Positions 36,234-45,092 of a stretch of DNA of 64,000 nt are shown piece by piece (position 1 is the first letter of the stretch; every line of letters begins with the position of its first letter). The notes below the pieces were generated by a model. The model saw nothing but the letters and a program-made list of their open reading frames with translations. It searched no databases and had not been told where the DNA came from. The stretch covers positions 80,474,564 to 80,538,563 of the forward strand of contig CM077166.1 in NCBI GenBank assembly GCA_039583875.1, read 5' to 3'. The position numbers and the translations under genes are program-made. Source of the stretch: Platanthera guangdongensis (lineage: Eukaryota > Streptophyta > Magnoliopsida > Asparagales > Orchidaceae).

Positions 36234-36640
36234 TTCGACAAAATATTGTGAGTTCATCGACCAGAGTTCGACGAATTGGGATAAGATCGCCGATCTCTGC
36301 CCAGAGAATGAATATAGTCATTTTCTATGCCCCATGTTCGTCGATCTCTACTCGAGGAACCATACAAAGTTCGTCGATCGTAGTAAGACGAATAATTATA
36401 GTTAAACTCTGCGTTCAGAGTTCGTCGACTAGAGTTCGATGAACTGGCCACATTTCGTCGATCTGAGTTCGACGAAATCTGCTGAACTTTGCTTCAGAAG
36501 ATATTTCGTCGAACGGAGTTCGACGAACTGTTTTTGATTCTTCTGGATGAGATCGACGAATTATCTGTCTATAATTTATTTCGTCGAGCTCAGTTCGAAG
36601 AATTTTTCTTTTTCGTGGAACGGAGTTTGTCAATTCATAT
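36234..36640. repeat. TCGTCGA words of fragment L
   Basis: Eight to ten words, mostly facing pairs such as TTCGTCGATCTGAGTTCGACGAA (36456-36478) and TTCGTCGAACGGAGTTCGACGAA (36506-36528). This is the pol-ORF3 spacer of an H-family element in plus orientation. Confidence 0.9.
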
Positions 36641-36743
36641 TCTGAAAATCTTATATCTAGGTTTTCTTCGACCTCCGTCCCGCGCTTTCAGTTCCTTTGC
36701 TCTTGATCGTCGTCTCTCTCTGTGTTTTTCTTGCAGGACATCA

Positions 36744-37480
36744 ATGGCGATTCCCTCAAGTGCTTTGGTTGCAATGAAGTTTGACACTGGATTCGACATG
36801 GACTTTGAGTTGTTTCAACACTCTGACCCCATCTTCCTTTACATCTTGTAACTACTGGAAGAACTCAGTTTAAAGGATTTCATGACCAGGCGCAATAAAG
36901 TTCATGGAACGGAAATACGAGAATGGGTATATACATCTACAGTTTCTGAAGAAGATGATTTGACCGGCAATATAGGGAACACTGTTGTTTCCCTCTCTCC
37001 CGCAGTTCTCTCTGAAATATTTGGATTAGTGAATGGAGAAGACAATCTGGAAATGGATTCTGAGGAATTCAGTGATATGCTGAAACTAATAGGTTTCTCT
37101 GGGAACAACCCTAATAAGTTATTGAAAAAGCAATTATCCTCCGCCTACCAATTTCTGGCAGATATTACGGGAAAGATTGTGATGGCCAAGCACTCTGCAC
37201 ATGACTATATTACGCGTCACCAATTTCTGATAATGTGTGCAGTAGTGCATAAGTGACAGGTTGATTGGAGTAAGGTGTTCTTTGCATTGATCAAGAAGAA
37301 GAACAACAAGAAGGAAGTCTGCTTTGGCAGAATATTGGGAATATTTCTCAAGGAGAAGGCTGCTGAATGTATGGTCTCCCCGACCATCTCCATAAATGCC
37401 AGCAAGCGCCTCACTTGCGCTCTATTTGGCAGATGGGAGAGGACCATCTCCATGCCCTCAAAGGCTTCTTCCTCCTCCCT
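36744..37480 (+). pseudogene. Fragment L ORF3, N-terminal part
   Basis: The ATG at 36744 follows a near-ideal plant 3' splice acceptor (tgtgtttttcttgcag, AG at 36735-36736) by seven bases. The frame is shared with H ORF3: MKFDTGFDMDFELFQHSDPIF, then TEIREWVYTS, LSPAVLSEIFGLVNGED, HSAHDYITRHQFLIMCAVV, KEVCFGRILGIFLKEK and NASKRLTCALFGRWERT. Two stops interrupt it (TAA at 36849-36851, TGA at 37254-37256) but the frame does not shift. It ends near 37480 where K sequence begins. Function unknown; no membrane segment. Confidence 0.75.
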
Positions 37481-37489
37481 CCAAACTTC

Positions 37490-38006
37490 GTTTTTACCTA
37501 AGGAGCATCGCCGCCCCGAGTTGGGGGCGGGATCGTTATAATTTGGTCAGCATTGCTGACCGTTGCCTTATTTTGCCACCGTGCGGTGGTTTGTTGCTTG
37601 CAGGTGCAGCTGGACCAAGCGGTCAATAGCGGACTAAAGCCCGAATGCGAAGCCGGCCCTTGAAGGCCTAAATTGGAAGTGTTTACTGCTTTATTCATGT
37701 GTGACCGGCCTGCGTGCCGTGGTTTGTAAAAGATGTAATTGGAAGTGAAACATTTTGTAAGGCCTTAAGGCTTATTTTGGGTATTTTGTATAACATTCCT
37801 ATTCTGTACTAGTGGACATTCATGCTCTTATGCTGGGTTCTTTATTGCAACTTTTATAAACTGCTTCCGCTAGAATGCTAGGTGTAGGACGTTGAGATTG
37901 GTTGGATGGTTTCCATAAGTAACCACCCGGTCTGTCTGTGGCATACGTCGTCGGGCCCCGGCCGGACCTACTGCTATATGCTATGTGACGGATAGGGGGT
38001 GTTACA
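37490..38006. mobile_element. End of a long gypsy-like LTR (K)
   Basis: Non-coding sequence ending GATAGGGGGTGTTACA, like the end of LTR C (GGGATGTTACA). Directly after it comes the 5' LTR of element I starting about 70 bp inside that LTR, so K entered the I LTR and the outer 70 bp are gone. The rest of K is missing to the left. Confidence 0.55.
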
Positions 38007-38265
38007 TATTTGATGCTTGGTTTGAGCTATATGTTTGCAGGAATTTCACTGGGAAGTGTAGACCAATGTCAGCTCACAGTGGGTCACCAAACACAGGAAC
38101 TGTGCATGTAATCCCTCATTGCATATTCCAAAGTGTTGACTCATGTGTGGTCTCTCTATTGTGATACACTTCATATTCAAGCTATTGTACTATGGGAAAG
38201 GTATTGGAAGCTGGCTACTCTAGAAGAATCAGTTTTTCCAACATCAAAAAATTTCTAAGTGTTTT

Positions 38266-38832
38266 ACTCGAGTAGAGCTTTCACCTACTCGAGTAGTCTG
38301 AGTATAATATACTCGAGTACCTAAGTCAACTACTCGAGTAGATAGATTCATATACTCGAGTAAGTATACTCACATACTCGAGTAAATAGAAACATACACG
38401 AGTAGTTCATTATACCTACTCGAGTAGATCATGTGTCACTCGTGTACCTTGATATTTCCCTACTCTAGAAAATTTTTCTAAGTCTTTTACTCGAGTAGAA
38501 CTTTCACCTACTCGAGTAGATTACTTCCTCTCGAGTAGTTTAGTTCAACTACTCGAGTAGTTGGTTGCTTTCATCTTCAGAATTTTTCTAAGTATTCCAC
38601 TCGAGTAGTACTTCATGTACTCGAGTAGTTCATGTAATATACTCGAGTAACTTCTCCAGTACTCGAGTAGATCCTCTATTTACTCGAGTAGGTCTCTACA
38701 CATACTCGAGTAATTCTGACTGCTTACTCAAGTAGTTAATTTCTATATACTCGAGTAGTCTATCTATATATACCCGAGTATGCTCTTCATCATACACTCG
38801 AGTAGTTATTCAACTACTCGAGTAGTTATTGA
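38266..38832. repeat. Interspersed TACTCGAGTA words in 5' LTR of I
   Basis: About 25 copies of the 10-bp perfect palindrome TACTCGAGTA or one-base variants, 17-35 bp apart, with unrelated sequence between them. The 3' LTR has the same set at 48007-48590, and the pol-ORF3 spacer a denser set at 44628-44838. Confidence 0.95.
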
Positions 38833-38963
38833 CTTACTCGTGTAGTTGGCTGAATCTTTCCGAAATTTTTCTAAGTCCTTTTTCTGTCGGGATTTTTCAA
38901 ATCACGCGACATGATTGGTCCACGTGTACATCATTATGACCGATTATGACCGTTAGTCTCTCC

Positions 38964-38971
38964 TATATAAG
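38964..38971 (+). promoter_or_regulatory. TATA box of element I
   Basis: TATATAAG preceded by GTCTCTCC; the same box is present in the 3' LTR near 48714. It lies about 130 bp after the last TACTCGAGTA word, so the words are in the upstream (U3) promoter region. Confidence 0.65.
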
Positions 38972-39685
38972 GTCTTATCAGAAAATGACAAACCCTAAGT
39001 ATTCTCCAAGCTTTCTTGTCATTCTATTTCGAGAAATATTCTTCAGCCGACTCCTCTCTGATTTTCGCAAATCGGAAGCCGCCACCGCCTTCTTCTCCGG
39101 CCAAAGCTTTTACTTTCAGAGGACTATTTTGAAGAAAGTTACAGATCGAGATCGACTTCGCTGATCATATTCTCTCTCGATTTCTGTAAAAGCGAGTAAA
39201 TCCAGATCGAAGCCGAGAACCTCTTCACCGACTTTTGAAAGTGCTACAAAGTTGAAAAGAAGAAGATCCTGGCTGTTTCATTCAGATCTGAGTGATTTAC
39301 TGTTTGTATTCTTGTAAACACTTTATTAATTTTGTAGGAGAAATCTTCTCCGAGTGTAGGAGTTTTTCACTCCGAGTTTGTAGGAAGGGTTATCTTCCGA
39401 GGTGTAGATCCCTTTGTTTGGATCGAGTTTGTAGGAACTTTGTTCCGAGTGTAGGATCGATTTTTGATCCGAGATAGTGGAGTAGCCGAGTCTAGTTGAT
39501 TGCTAGATCGGTGAGGGAAAGTGGATGTACCCAAGGTTGGGGAACCACTATAGATCTTATGTCGTCTGTGATATTGGTAGATCGTTTTGTGTTGTGCTCT
39601 AACTAATTTTTATTCCACAAAAAGACGCACAACTCACCTATTCACCCCCTCTAGGTGATTTAGGTTGACAACCATTTTCTTTCAA

Positions 39686-39698
39686 TTGGTATCATAGG
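39686..39698 (+). other. Primer-binding site of element I
   Basis: TTGGTATCATAGG just after the LTR. It matches the Met-tRNA site TGGTATCAGAGC except for changes after ATCA. Confidence 0.8.
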
Positions 39699-39768
39699 GA
39701 GGTTGATCGTCAAAAGGTTAACACCTTGATCAGATCTGAATCTGTTGTCTGAAAAATTCTACCATAAA

Positions 39769-42075
39769 ATGGACAAGGGCAAAGATTTCGCCAAGCTTCC
39801 ACTGTGCAACAAAAATAACTTTCCCATGTGGAAAGAAAGGATAAAATTTTTCATGGAAGCTGTGGATCCAAGGATCTTCATGATCGTTGAAGAAGGTCCT
39901 TACGTTCTCATGACTGTGTCCACCATCGACCGTACCAAGAAAGTTCCAAAAAAGCTAATGGATCTCGACAAAGACGAGATTGCACTTGTCTCTCTCGACA
40001 AGAAAGCTAAGAACATTATAGCAAGTGCAGTCGATGACTCGATGCTGCAAAATTTGATTCACTGTCAATCAGCTAAGGAGATGTGGCATTCCTTAGTCAC
40101 TTTGATGGAACGAACTGAAGAAGTAAGGGATGATCGGAGATCCCTTCTCAATCAAAAATATGAAGCGTTCCGACATGGGAACAAGGAAACAATCGCCGAC
40201 ACCTTTGAAAACTTCTTCAAAATTGTAAATGGCCTAAGGGTGTATGGTCGTGTCTTCACCAACGGAGAACTGAACGACAAATTCTTGAGATCCCTAACCA
40301 AGGAATGGGATAACAAGGTATGCGCCATCAGGGAGTTCGGGAAGCTAGCTGAGATGGACCCGCAAAATCTCTTTGGAAAGCTTATGTCTTATGAACTCCA
40401 AATCAATACAAGAAAAGCTGAAAAAGAGAAGGGCAGGTCTGCACTAAAGGAGAAATCTGTCGCTCTAAAGGCAGACACCTCCAGAAAGACCAAGGCAGCA
40501 TCCCCCGCTCCAGCTCCAGAAGTGGATGAAGAAGAAGAAACATCAGAGCCTAGCACCTCAGGGTCTGAACTATCTAAAGGAGAGTTCTCCTTACTCTCTA
40601 GGCAATTCAAGAAGTTTCTTAATAAAAAGAAACAATGGAAAGGCAAGGTTGCCTCATACAGAAGATCGCGGCGTGATGACGATCGACAAAGAAAAGGCTC
40701 AAGAAGCCACGAAAGGTATAATACTAAACAGAACAAATACGTTTCAACTGACATCATTTGCTACTGTTGTAATAAGCCAGGTCACGTCATTGCTGACTGC
40801 CCTCACAAGAAGGAGGGTGGCAGAAGAGAAGACAAGAAATCCTCACACAACAGGAGAAGGAAAGAGAAGAGCCTCATAGCCAAAAGGAGCAAGACTCTTA
40901 GCGACTCCGACTCTCCAGAGTCAAGCGAAGAAGAAGAAGCTTACTTTGGGCTAATGGCTCAAACAAATGATGAACAAGAGCCCCAGTTCACTAGGAAGGT
41001 AAGCTCTCATACCCCTCTTTCAGAGTCTGAAGTCTCTGAACATGATTGCGAGAGTAGCTCCTTTGACGATGAGTCAGAATTGATGACCCAGTATAAGGAG
41101 TTAATCATGGCTTACGACAAATGTCGTCGAGTCGTGAAGACTCAGGCTAAAGAGATCAAGTCTCTAAAAGCCGAAGAGAGCAACTTGAGAGAGAAAGTCG
41201 CAAAGACTGACTCCCTCGAGGAAAACTTCAATAATACTATTGAAGAATATAACAAGGCTCTTGAGCACCTTGACCTGAAGGAGAAGATCATCAAAGGTTT
41301 GGAAGCCGAACTTGCGGCTGAAAGGAAACTTGTTGAGAGTTTCTCTAAGCCCAAGACGGTTCTTCCATTCGTTGCTGAATTCTCAGCAAAGGCCAAGGGA
41401 GCTGGACTAGGCTATGAAGAAGCTCCTACTAAATCCTCTAGGAGAAACAAGAATCAACGGAAAAATAAGGCCTCCAAAATGGCCTCAGCCGAAGAAAAGG
41501 GAAAACCCGCTCAAAATCAAACCACATTCAGAAAGGTCATCTTTCCAACAAATGAGTTTGATTTTGACTCATCATACGGGCACTTTGCTAGGCCTACTTA
41601 TGTAGAGCCAAAGTCCCGCTATCAAGGATGGGCTCAACCCCGAAACTTTGGCGAAAGTGTCTTAAAGGCACCATATGAAGAAGTTATTCTTCAGAGCTAT
41701 GACCCTTTCAATCATGGGCATAACTTCAAGAACGCACCAAAGACAAAGCCTGTTGTAGAGAAGCCCATAAAGGAGAAGAAGCCATGTGATTGCCATCATC
41801 ATGAGGCATCTTCCTCCAAGAATGCTACCACTGCTAGACCAAAGCTCCAAAAGGTCAAGCAGGAGATCCTGAGGCAAAGGTACAACAGATTTGACTGTTG
41901 GTGTTGTGGCAAGGTTGGTCACTTTGCCATAGATTGCTGGTTCAATTCCAGAAATGCTGTTACCCCTCATGTCAGCAATATGAGAAAGACCGCTCATAAT
42001 GCTAACATGCGTAAGGGGAGAACTCTAACCCGAGACCAAGGACCCAAATGTGTTTGGGTTCCTAAGGCAAACTGA
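39769..42075 (+). CDS. gag: Element I gag (intact)
   Basis: 768 codons from the ATG at 39769 to TGA. An in-frame TTG upstream at 39745 is not needed; the ATG gives MDKGKDFAKLPLCNKNNF, the usual start of SIRE-type gag. Residues to about 240 form the capsid (FPMWKERIKFFMEA, WDNKVCAIREFGKL). Then a charged region, a CCHC knuckle (CYCCNKPGHVIADC, near residue 340), a coiled-coil-like stretch (SLKAEESNLREKVAKTDSLE, near 475) and a second knuckle at the C-terminus (CWCCGKVGHFAIDC, near residue 710). It ends PKCVWVPKAN. Two knuckles and this length are typical for the SIRE/Maximus group. The only uninterrupted gag in the window; it would form particles and package RNA. Confidence 0.93.
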   Translation: MDKGKDFAKLPLCNKNNFPMWKERIKFFMEAVDPRIFMIVEEGPYVLMTVSTIDRTKKVPKKLMDLDKDEIALVSLDKKAKNIIASAVDDSMLQNLIHCQSAKEMWHSLVTLMERTEEVRDDRRSLLNQKYEAFRHGNKETIADTFENFFKIVNGLRVYGRVFTNGELNDKFLRSLTKEWDNKVCAIREFGKLAEMDPQNLFGKLMSYELQINTRKAEKEKGRSALKEKSVALKADTSRKTKAASPAPAPEVDEEEETSEPSTSGSELSKGEFSLLSRQFKKFLNKKKQWKGKVASYRRSRRDDDRQRKGSRSHERYNTKQNKYVSTDIICYCCNKPGHVIADCPHKKEGGRREDKKSSHNRRRKEKSLIAKRSKTLSDSDSPESSEEEEAYFGLMAQTNDEQEPQFTRKVSSHTPLSESEVSEHDCESSSFDDESELMTQYKELIMAYDKCRRVVKTQAKEIKSLKAEESNLREKVAKTDSLEENFNNTIEEYNKALEHLDLKEKIIKGLEAELAAERKLVESFSKPKTVLPFVAEFSAKAKGAGLGYEEAPTKSSRRNKNQRKNKASKMASAEEKGKPAQNQTTFRKVIFPTNEFDFDSSYGHFARPTYVEPKSRYQGWAQPRNFGESVLKAPYEEVILQSYDPFNHGHNFKNAPKTKPVVEKPIKEKKPCDCHHHEASSSKNATTARPKLQKVKQEILRQRYNRFDCWCCGKVGHFAIDCWFNSRNAVTPHVSNMRKTAHNANMRKGRTLTRDQGPKCVWVPKAN

Positions 42076-42090
42076 TTGTGATTGCAGGAA
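42073..42090 (+). promoter_or_regulatory. Gag-pol boundary of I: two stops plus TTGCAGG
   Basis: Gag TGA (42073-42075), then TTG, a second in-frame TGA (42079-42081), then TTGCAG ending at 42087 and the pol frame. Two stops so close argue against simple readthrough; the AG is a candidate 3' splice site. Compare 36013-36031 and 60349-60365. Confidence 0.55.
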
Positions 42091-44100
42091 TGTACAAAGG
42101 CCAATAAAATGCCTATCTGGTACTTGGACAGCGGATGCTCTCGGCATATGACCGGGACGAGAAGCCTCATTCAGAACTTTACTCCAGTCGTGAACGGACC
42201 AAAGGTCATCTTTGGAGGTTCAGACCGTGGAATTACTAGAGGCTATGGTATGATTACTAACGACAATGTATCCTTCTCGGATGTGGCCTATGTCGAAGGA
42301 TTGGAACACAATCTCATTACCATAAGGCAACTCTGCGATAAAGGATACATAGTTGAGTTCCATGCTGATAAGTGCTTGATAAAATCCGTTGACAATATGG
42401 AAATGATTCCATCCGACACTCGAAGCAGGAATATTTTCTGTTTAAATTTCATCTGTATAAATTCCTCTACACCAGTGTGTCTTTTGGCAATAGATAGTGC
42501 GTCTCTTGGTGACCAATGGCACAAGAGACTAGCACATATTAATTTCAAAACCATTAATAAATTATTTTCAATGAACTTAGTACGTGATTCTCCAAATGTC
42601 AAGTACGTCAAAGACAAACCTTGTCATGCATGCGTAAAAGGCAAGCAAACAAGGGCTACCTTTAAAAGCATTATTGGCAAAGACTCTAACAGATGTCTTC
42701 ATCTATTGCACATGGACTTGTTTGGTCCACTGCAGATTAGAAGTTTGGGCGGTAAGGACTATACATTGGTAATTGTTGATGAATACTCGCACTTTGCGTG
42801 AGTGTTCTTTCTGAAACACAAGTCAGATACCTTCGACATCTTTGCCAATTTTGTCAGGCAAGTCCAGAATGAATACAACTGCTCCATAGTCAAAATCAGA
42901 AGTGACAACGGAACAGAATTCAAATCTGGGGCCATGACAGAATTCTGTGAAAGCTTAGGTATCTTTCATGAGTTTTCCTCTCCTCGCACTCCACAGCAAA
43001 ATGGAGTGGCTGAGAGAAGGAACAGAACACTCATAGAGGCCTGCAGGACCATGTTGAGTGATGCTTCACTACCAGAGTACTTTTGGGCTGAGGCCATCAA
43101 CACTGCATGCCACGTGCAAAATAGAGCACTCATAAACAAAGACCACAATAAGACACCTTACAAACTTCTGAAAGGCAGGAAACCAACAGTCTCTTACTTG
43201 AGAATCTTTTGTTGTAAATGCTTCGTACTTAACAATGGTAAGTATCATACCACCAAGTTCAGCGAAAAGAGCTTTGAAGGTATTTTTGTAGGATATAGTA
43301 GCCATAGTAAGACAAATAGGATTTTTAATAGAAAAACCCTGGTGGTGGAAGAATCGATACATGTTGTATTTGATGAGACGAGCTTGCTGCAAAGCAATCC
43401 GTCTAGTATGCTCATTGAAGATGCATGTGAAAAACTGAAAGAAACTAGCTTGGATGATCCGTCCAAAAACAAAGGGGAGAAGTTCATTAAGATCACCACT
43501 CCAACTCCCATTGGAGAGGCTGATGATCAAAATGGAGAAGTCATCCAGGACGAAGAAATCACTCTGGTGCATGAAGATAATCCAGATGCAAGAACTCTAG
43601 AGCGCAGACAACATCTGAAGGATCACCCCATGGACCAGATCATAGGAGATCCCCGGGATGGTGTCAGAACTCGGAGAGGTACAACTAATGAGAATCTTCA
43701 TTTGAGTTTTCTCTCACAGGTTGAACCAAAGAAATTTGAGGAAGCAAACTCAGACGCATCATGGATAATGGTAATGGAAGAAGAGCTAAATCAGTTCAAG
43801 CGCTGCAATGTGTGGATGCTGGTTCCAAGACCCAAGGGAAAGAACATCATTGGAACAAAATGGGTCTACAGGAACAAGATGGATGAAGACGGAACTATCA
43901 TAAAGAACAAGGCCAGACTCGTCGCTAAAGGCTATCGTCAAGAAGAAGGAATCAACTTCGACCAGACATATGCCCCAGTGGCCAGACTAGAGGCAATAAG
44001 GCTGTTCCTAGCATATGCTGCTTTCAAAGGCTACACCGTCTATCAGATGGACGTGAAGTCGGCCTTCCTAAATGGTAACATAAAGGAGGAAGTATGCAGA
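42082..44100 (+). pseudogene. pol: Element I pol: protease, integrase, start of RT
   Basis: Protease YLDSGCSRHMTGT, GAG-pre-integrase (DVAYVEGLEHNLITIRQLCD, HKRLAHIN, CHACVKGKQTRA) and integrase with catalytic Asp in MDLFGPL and IRSDNGTEF and Glu in [16 protein letters not shown] at 42799-42801 replaces the Trp expected in YSHFxWVFFLKHK. RT begins well ([44 protein letters not shown]) and stops at 44098, where an internal deletion removes the remaining RT palm including YVDD. Integrase is otherwise intact. Confidence 0.9.
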
Positions 44101-44548
44101 TTATGAAGGTAGCACAGATGATCGGAAAAGCACCTCCGGGACTTGCCAATTCTTCGGAAGAAGGCTAATCTCTTGGAGTAGCAAGAAGCAGAACTGTGTC
44201 GCAATCTCAACGGTCGAGTCAGAGTATATCTCTGCAGGCAGTTGTTGCTCACAGTTGCTATGGATAAAGAATCAGTTCGAGGACTACAACCTACAGTTCA
44301 AAGATATTCCCCTGTACTGTGACTCCTCCAGCGCAATTGCAATAGCCAACAATCCAGTTTCCCACAGTCGGACAAAGCATATCGAGCTAAGGTATCACTT
44401 AATCCTGGAACATGTGGAGCATGGAGACATAGATCTCCAATATGTGCCTACAGATAGGCAAGTTGCAGATATCTTCACAAAGCCGCTGGACGAGACCAAG
44501 TTCTCGTTCTTCAAGACAGAGCTTGGGATGCTCAACAAAGAGGACTAA
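44101..44548 (+). pseudogene. pol: Element I pol: RNase H remnant
   Basis: Directly after the RT deletion, sequence resumes inside RNase H ([49 protein letters not shown]). The joined frame is out of register, so a stop follows at 44104. The N-terminal RNase H motif with the first acidic residue is lost. Confidence 0.87.
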
Positions 44549-44627
44549 AGAAGGCTAGATGACTAAGAAACTCGTAATTGCAAGGGGTTAGTCAAAATCC
44601 ACTCTTTCTCAACTTTTTCAAAATTTA

Positions 44628-44838
44628 ACTCGAGAGGCATGAGACATACTCGAGTACTCTTCTCCACCTACTCGAGTAAGTGACTATGTCTACTCGAGTA
44701 GGTGACCTACCTACTCGAGTATAAGAATCTGTCTACTCGAGTATGTATCCTGACCTACTCGAGTATGAGGATGTGCCTACTCGAGTATCTACAGACCTAC
44801 TCGAGTAACTCTCTTACCTACTCGAGTAGTCTATCTCC
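44628..44838. repeat. TACTCGAGTA words in pol-ORF3 spacer of I
   Basis: Ten or eleven words, near-regular spacing of about 20 bp, each CTACTCGAGTA or a one-base variant. Identical in core to the LTR words of the same element. Confidence 0.95.
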
Positions 44839-45092
44839 TTCTCGTGTCCTGTTTCCCAGACTTTGAAAATTGTTCTATTCGCCACCCAAGGCTATATGCC
44901 GCCTTTTTATTTAAATTAATTAGCAGTAATTTAAGAGTAATATATATATGAAATTCCGAAAACTCAAACCTACACGAGATCATTTTTATCTCTCGAGTAC
45001 CCTCTGCCTCTTCGCCTACCCTGCCGATTCGACTCCTCTCCTCCGCCGAAGTTGCAGAGCCCTCTCTCTCATTCCTCCAGTCATTCGCATCC

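Larger units (their letters stand above)
38007..39684 (+). repeat. 5' LTR of element I (truncated)
   Basis: Matches 47750-49431. Ends cacccccctctag-type sequence then TTTCTTTCA. The TATA box TATATAAG is at 38964-38971, followed by a leader with a ccgag/tgtagga-rich region (39330-39480). Confidence 0.93.

Noticed and set aside
38266..44838. CRISPR-like regular repeats with spacers (TACTCGAGTA)
   Set aside because: The repeated unit is only 10 bp, spacing is uneven in the LTRs, there are no cas genes, and the context is a plant retrotransposon.
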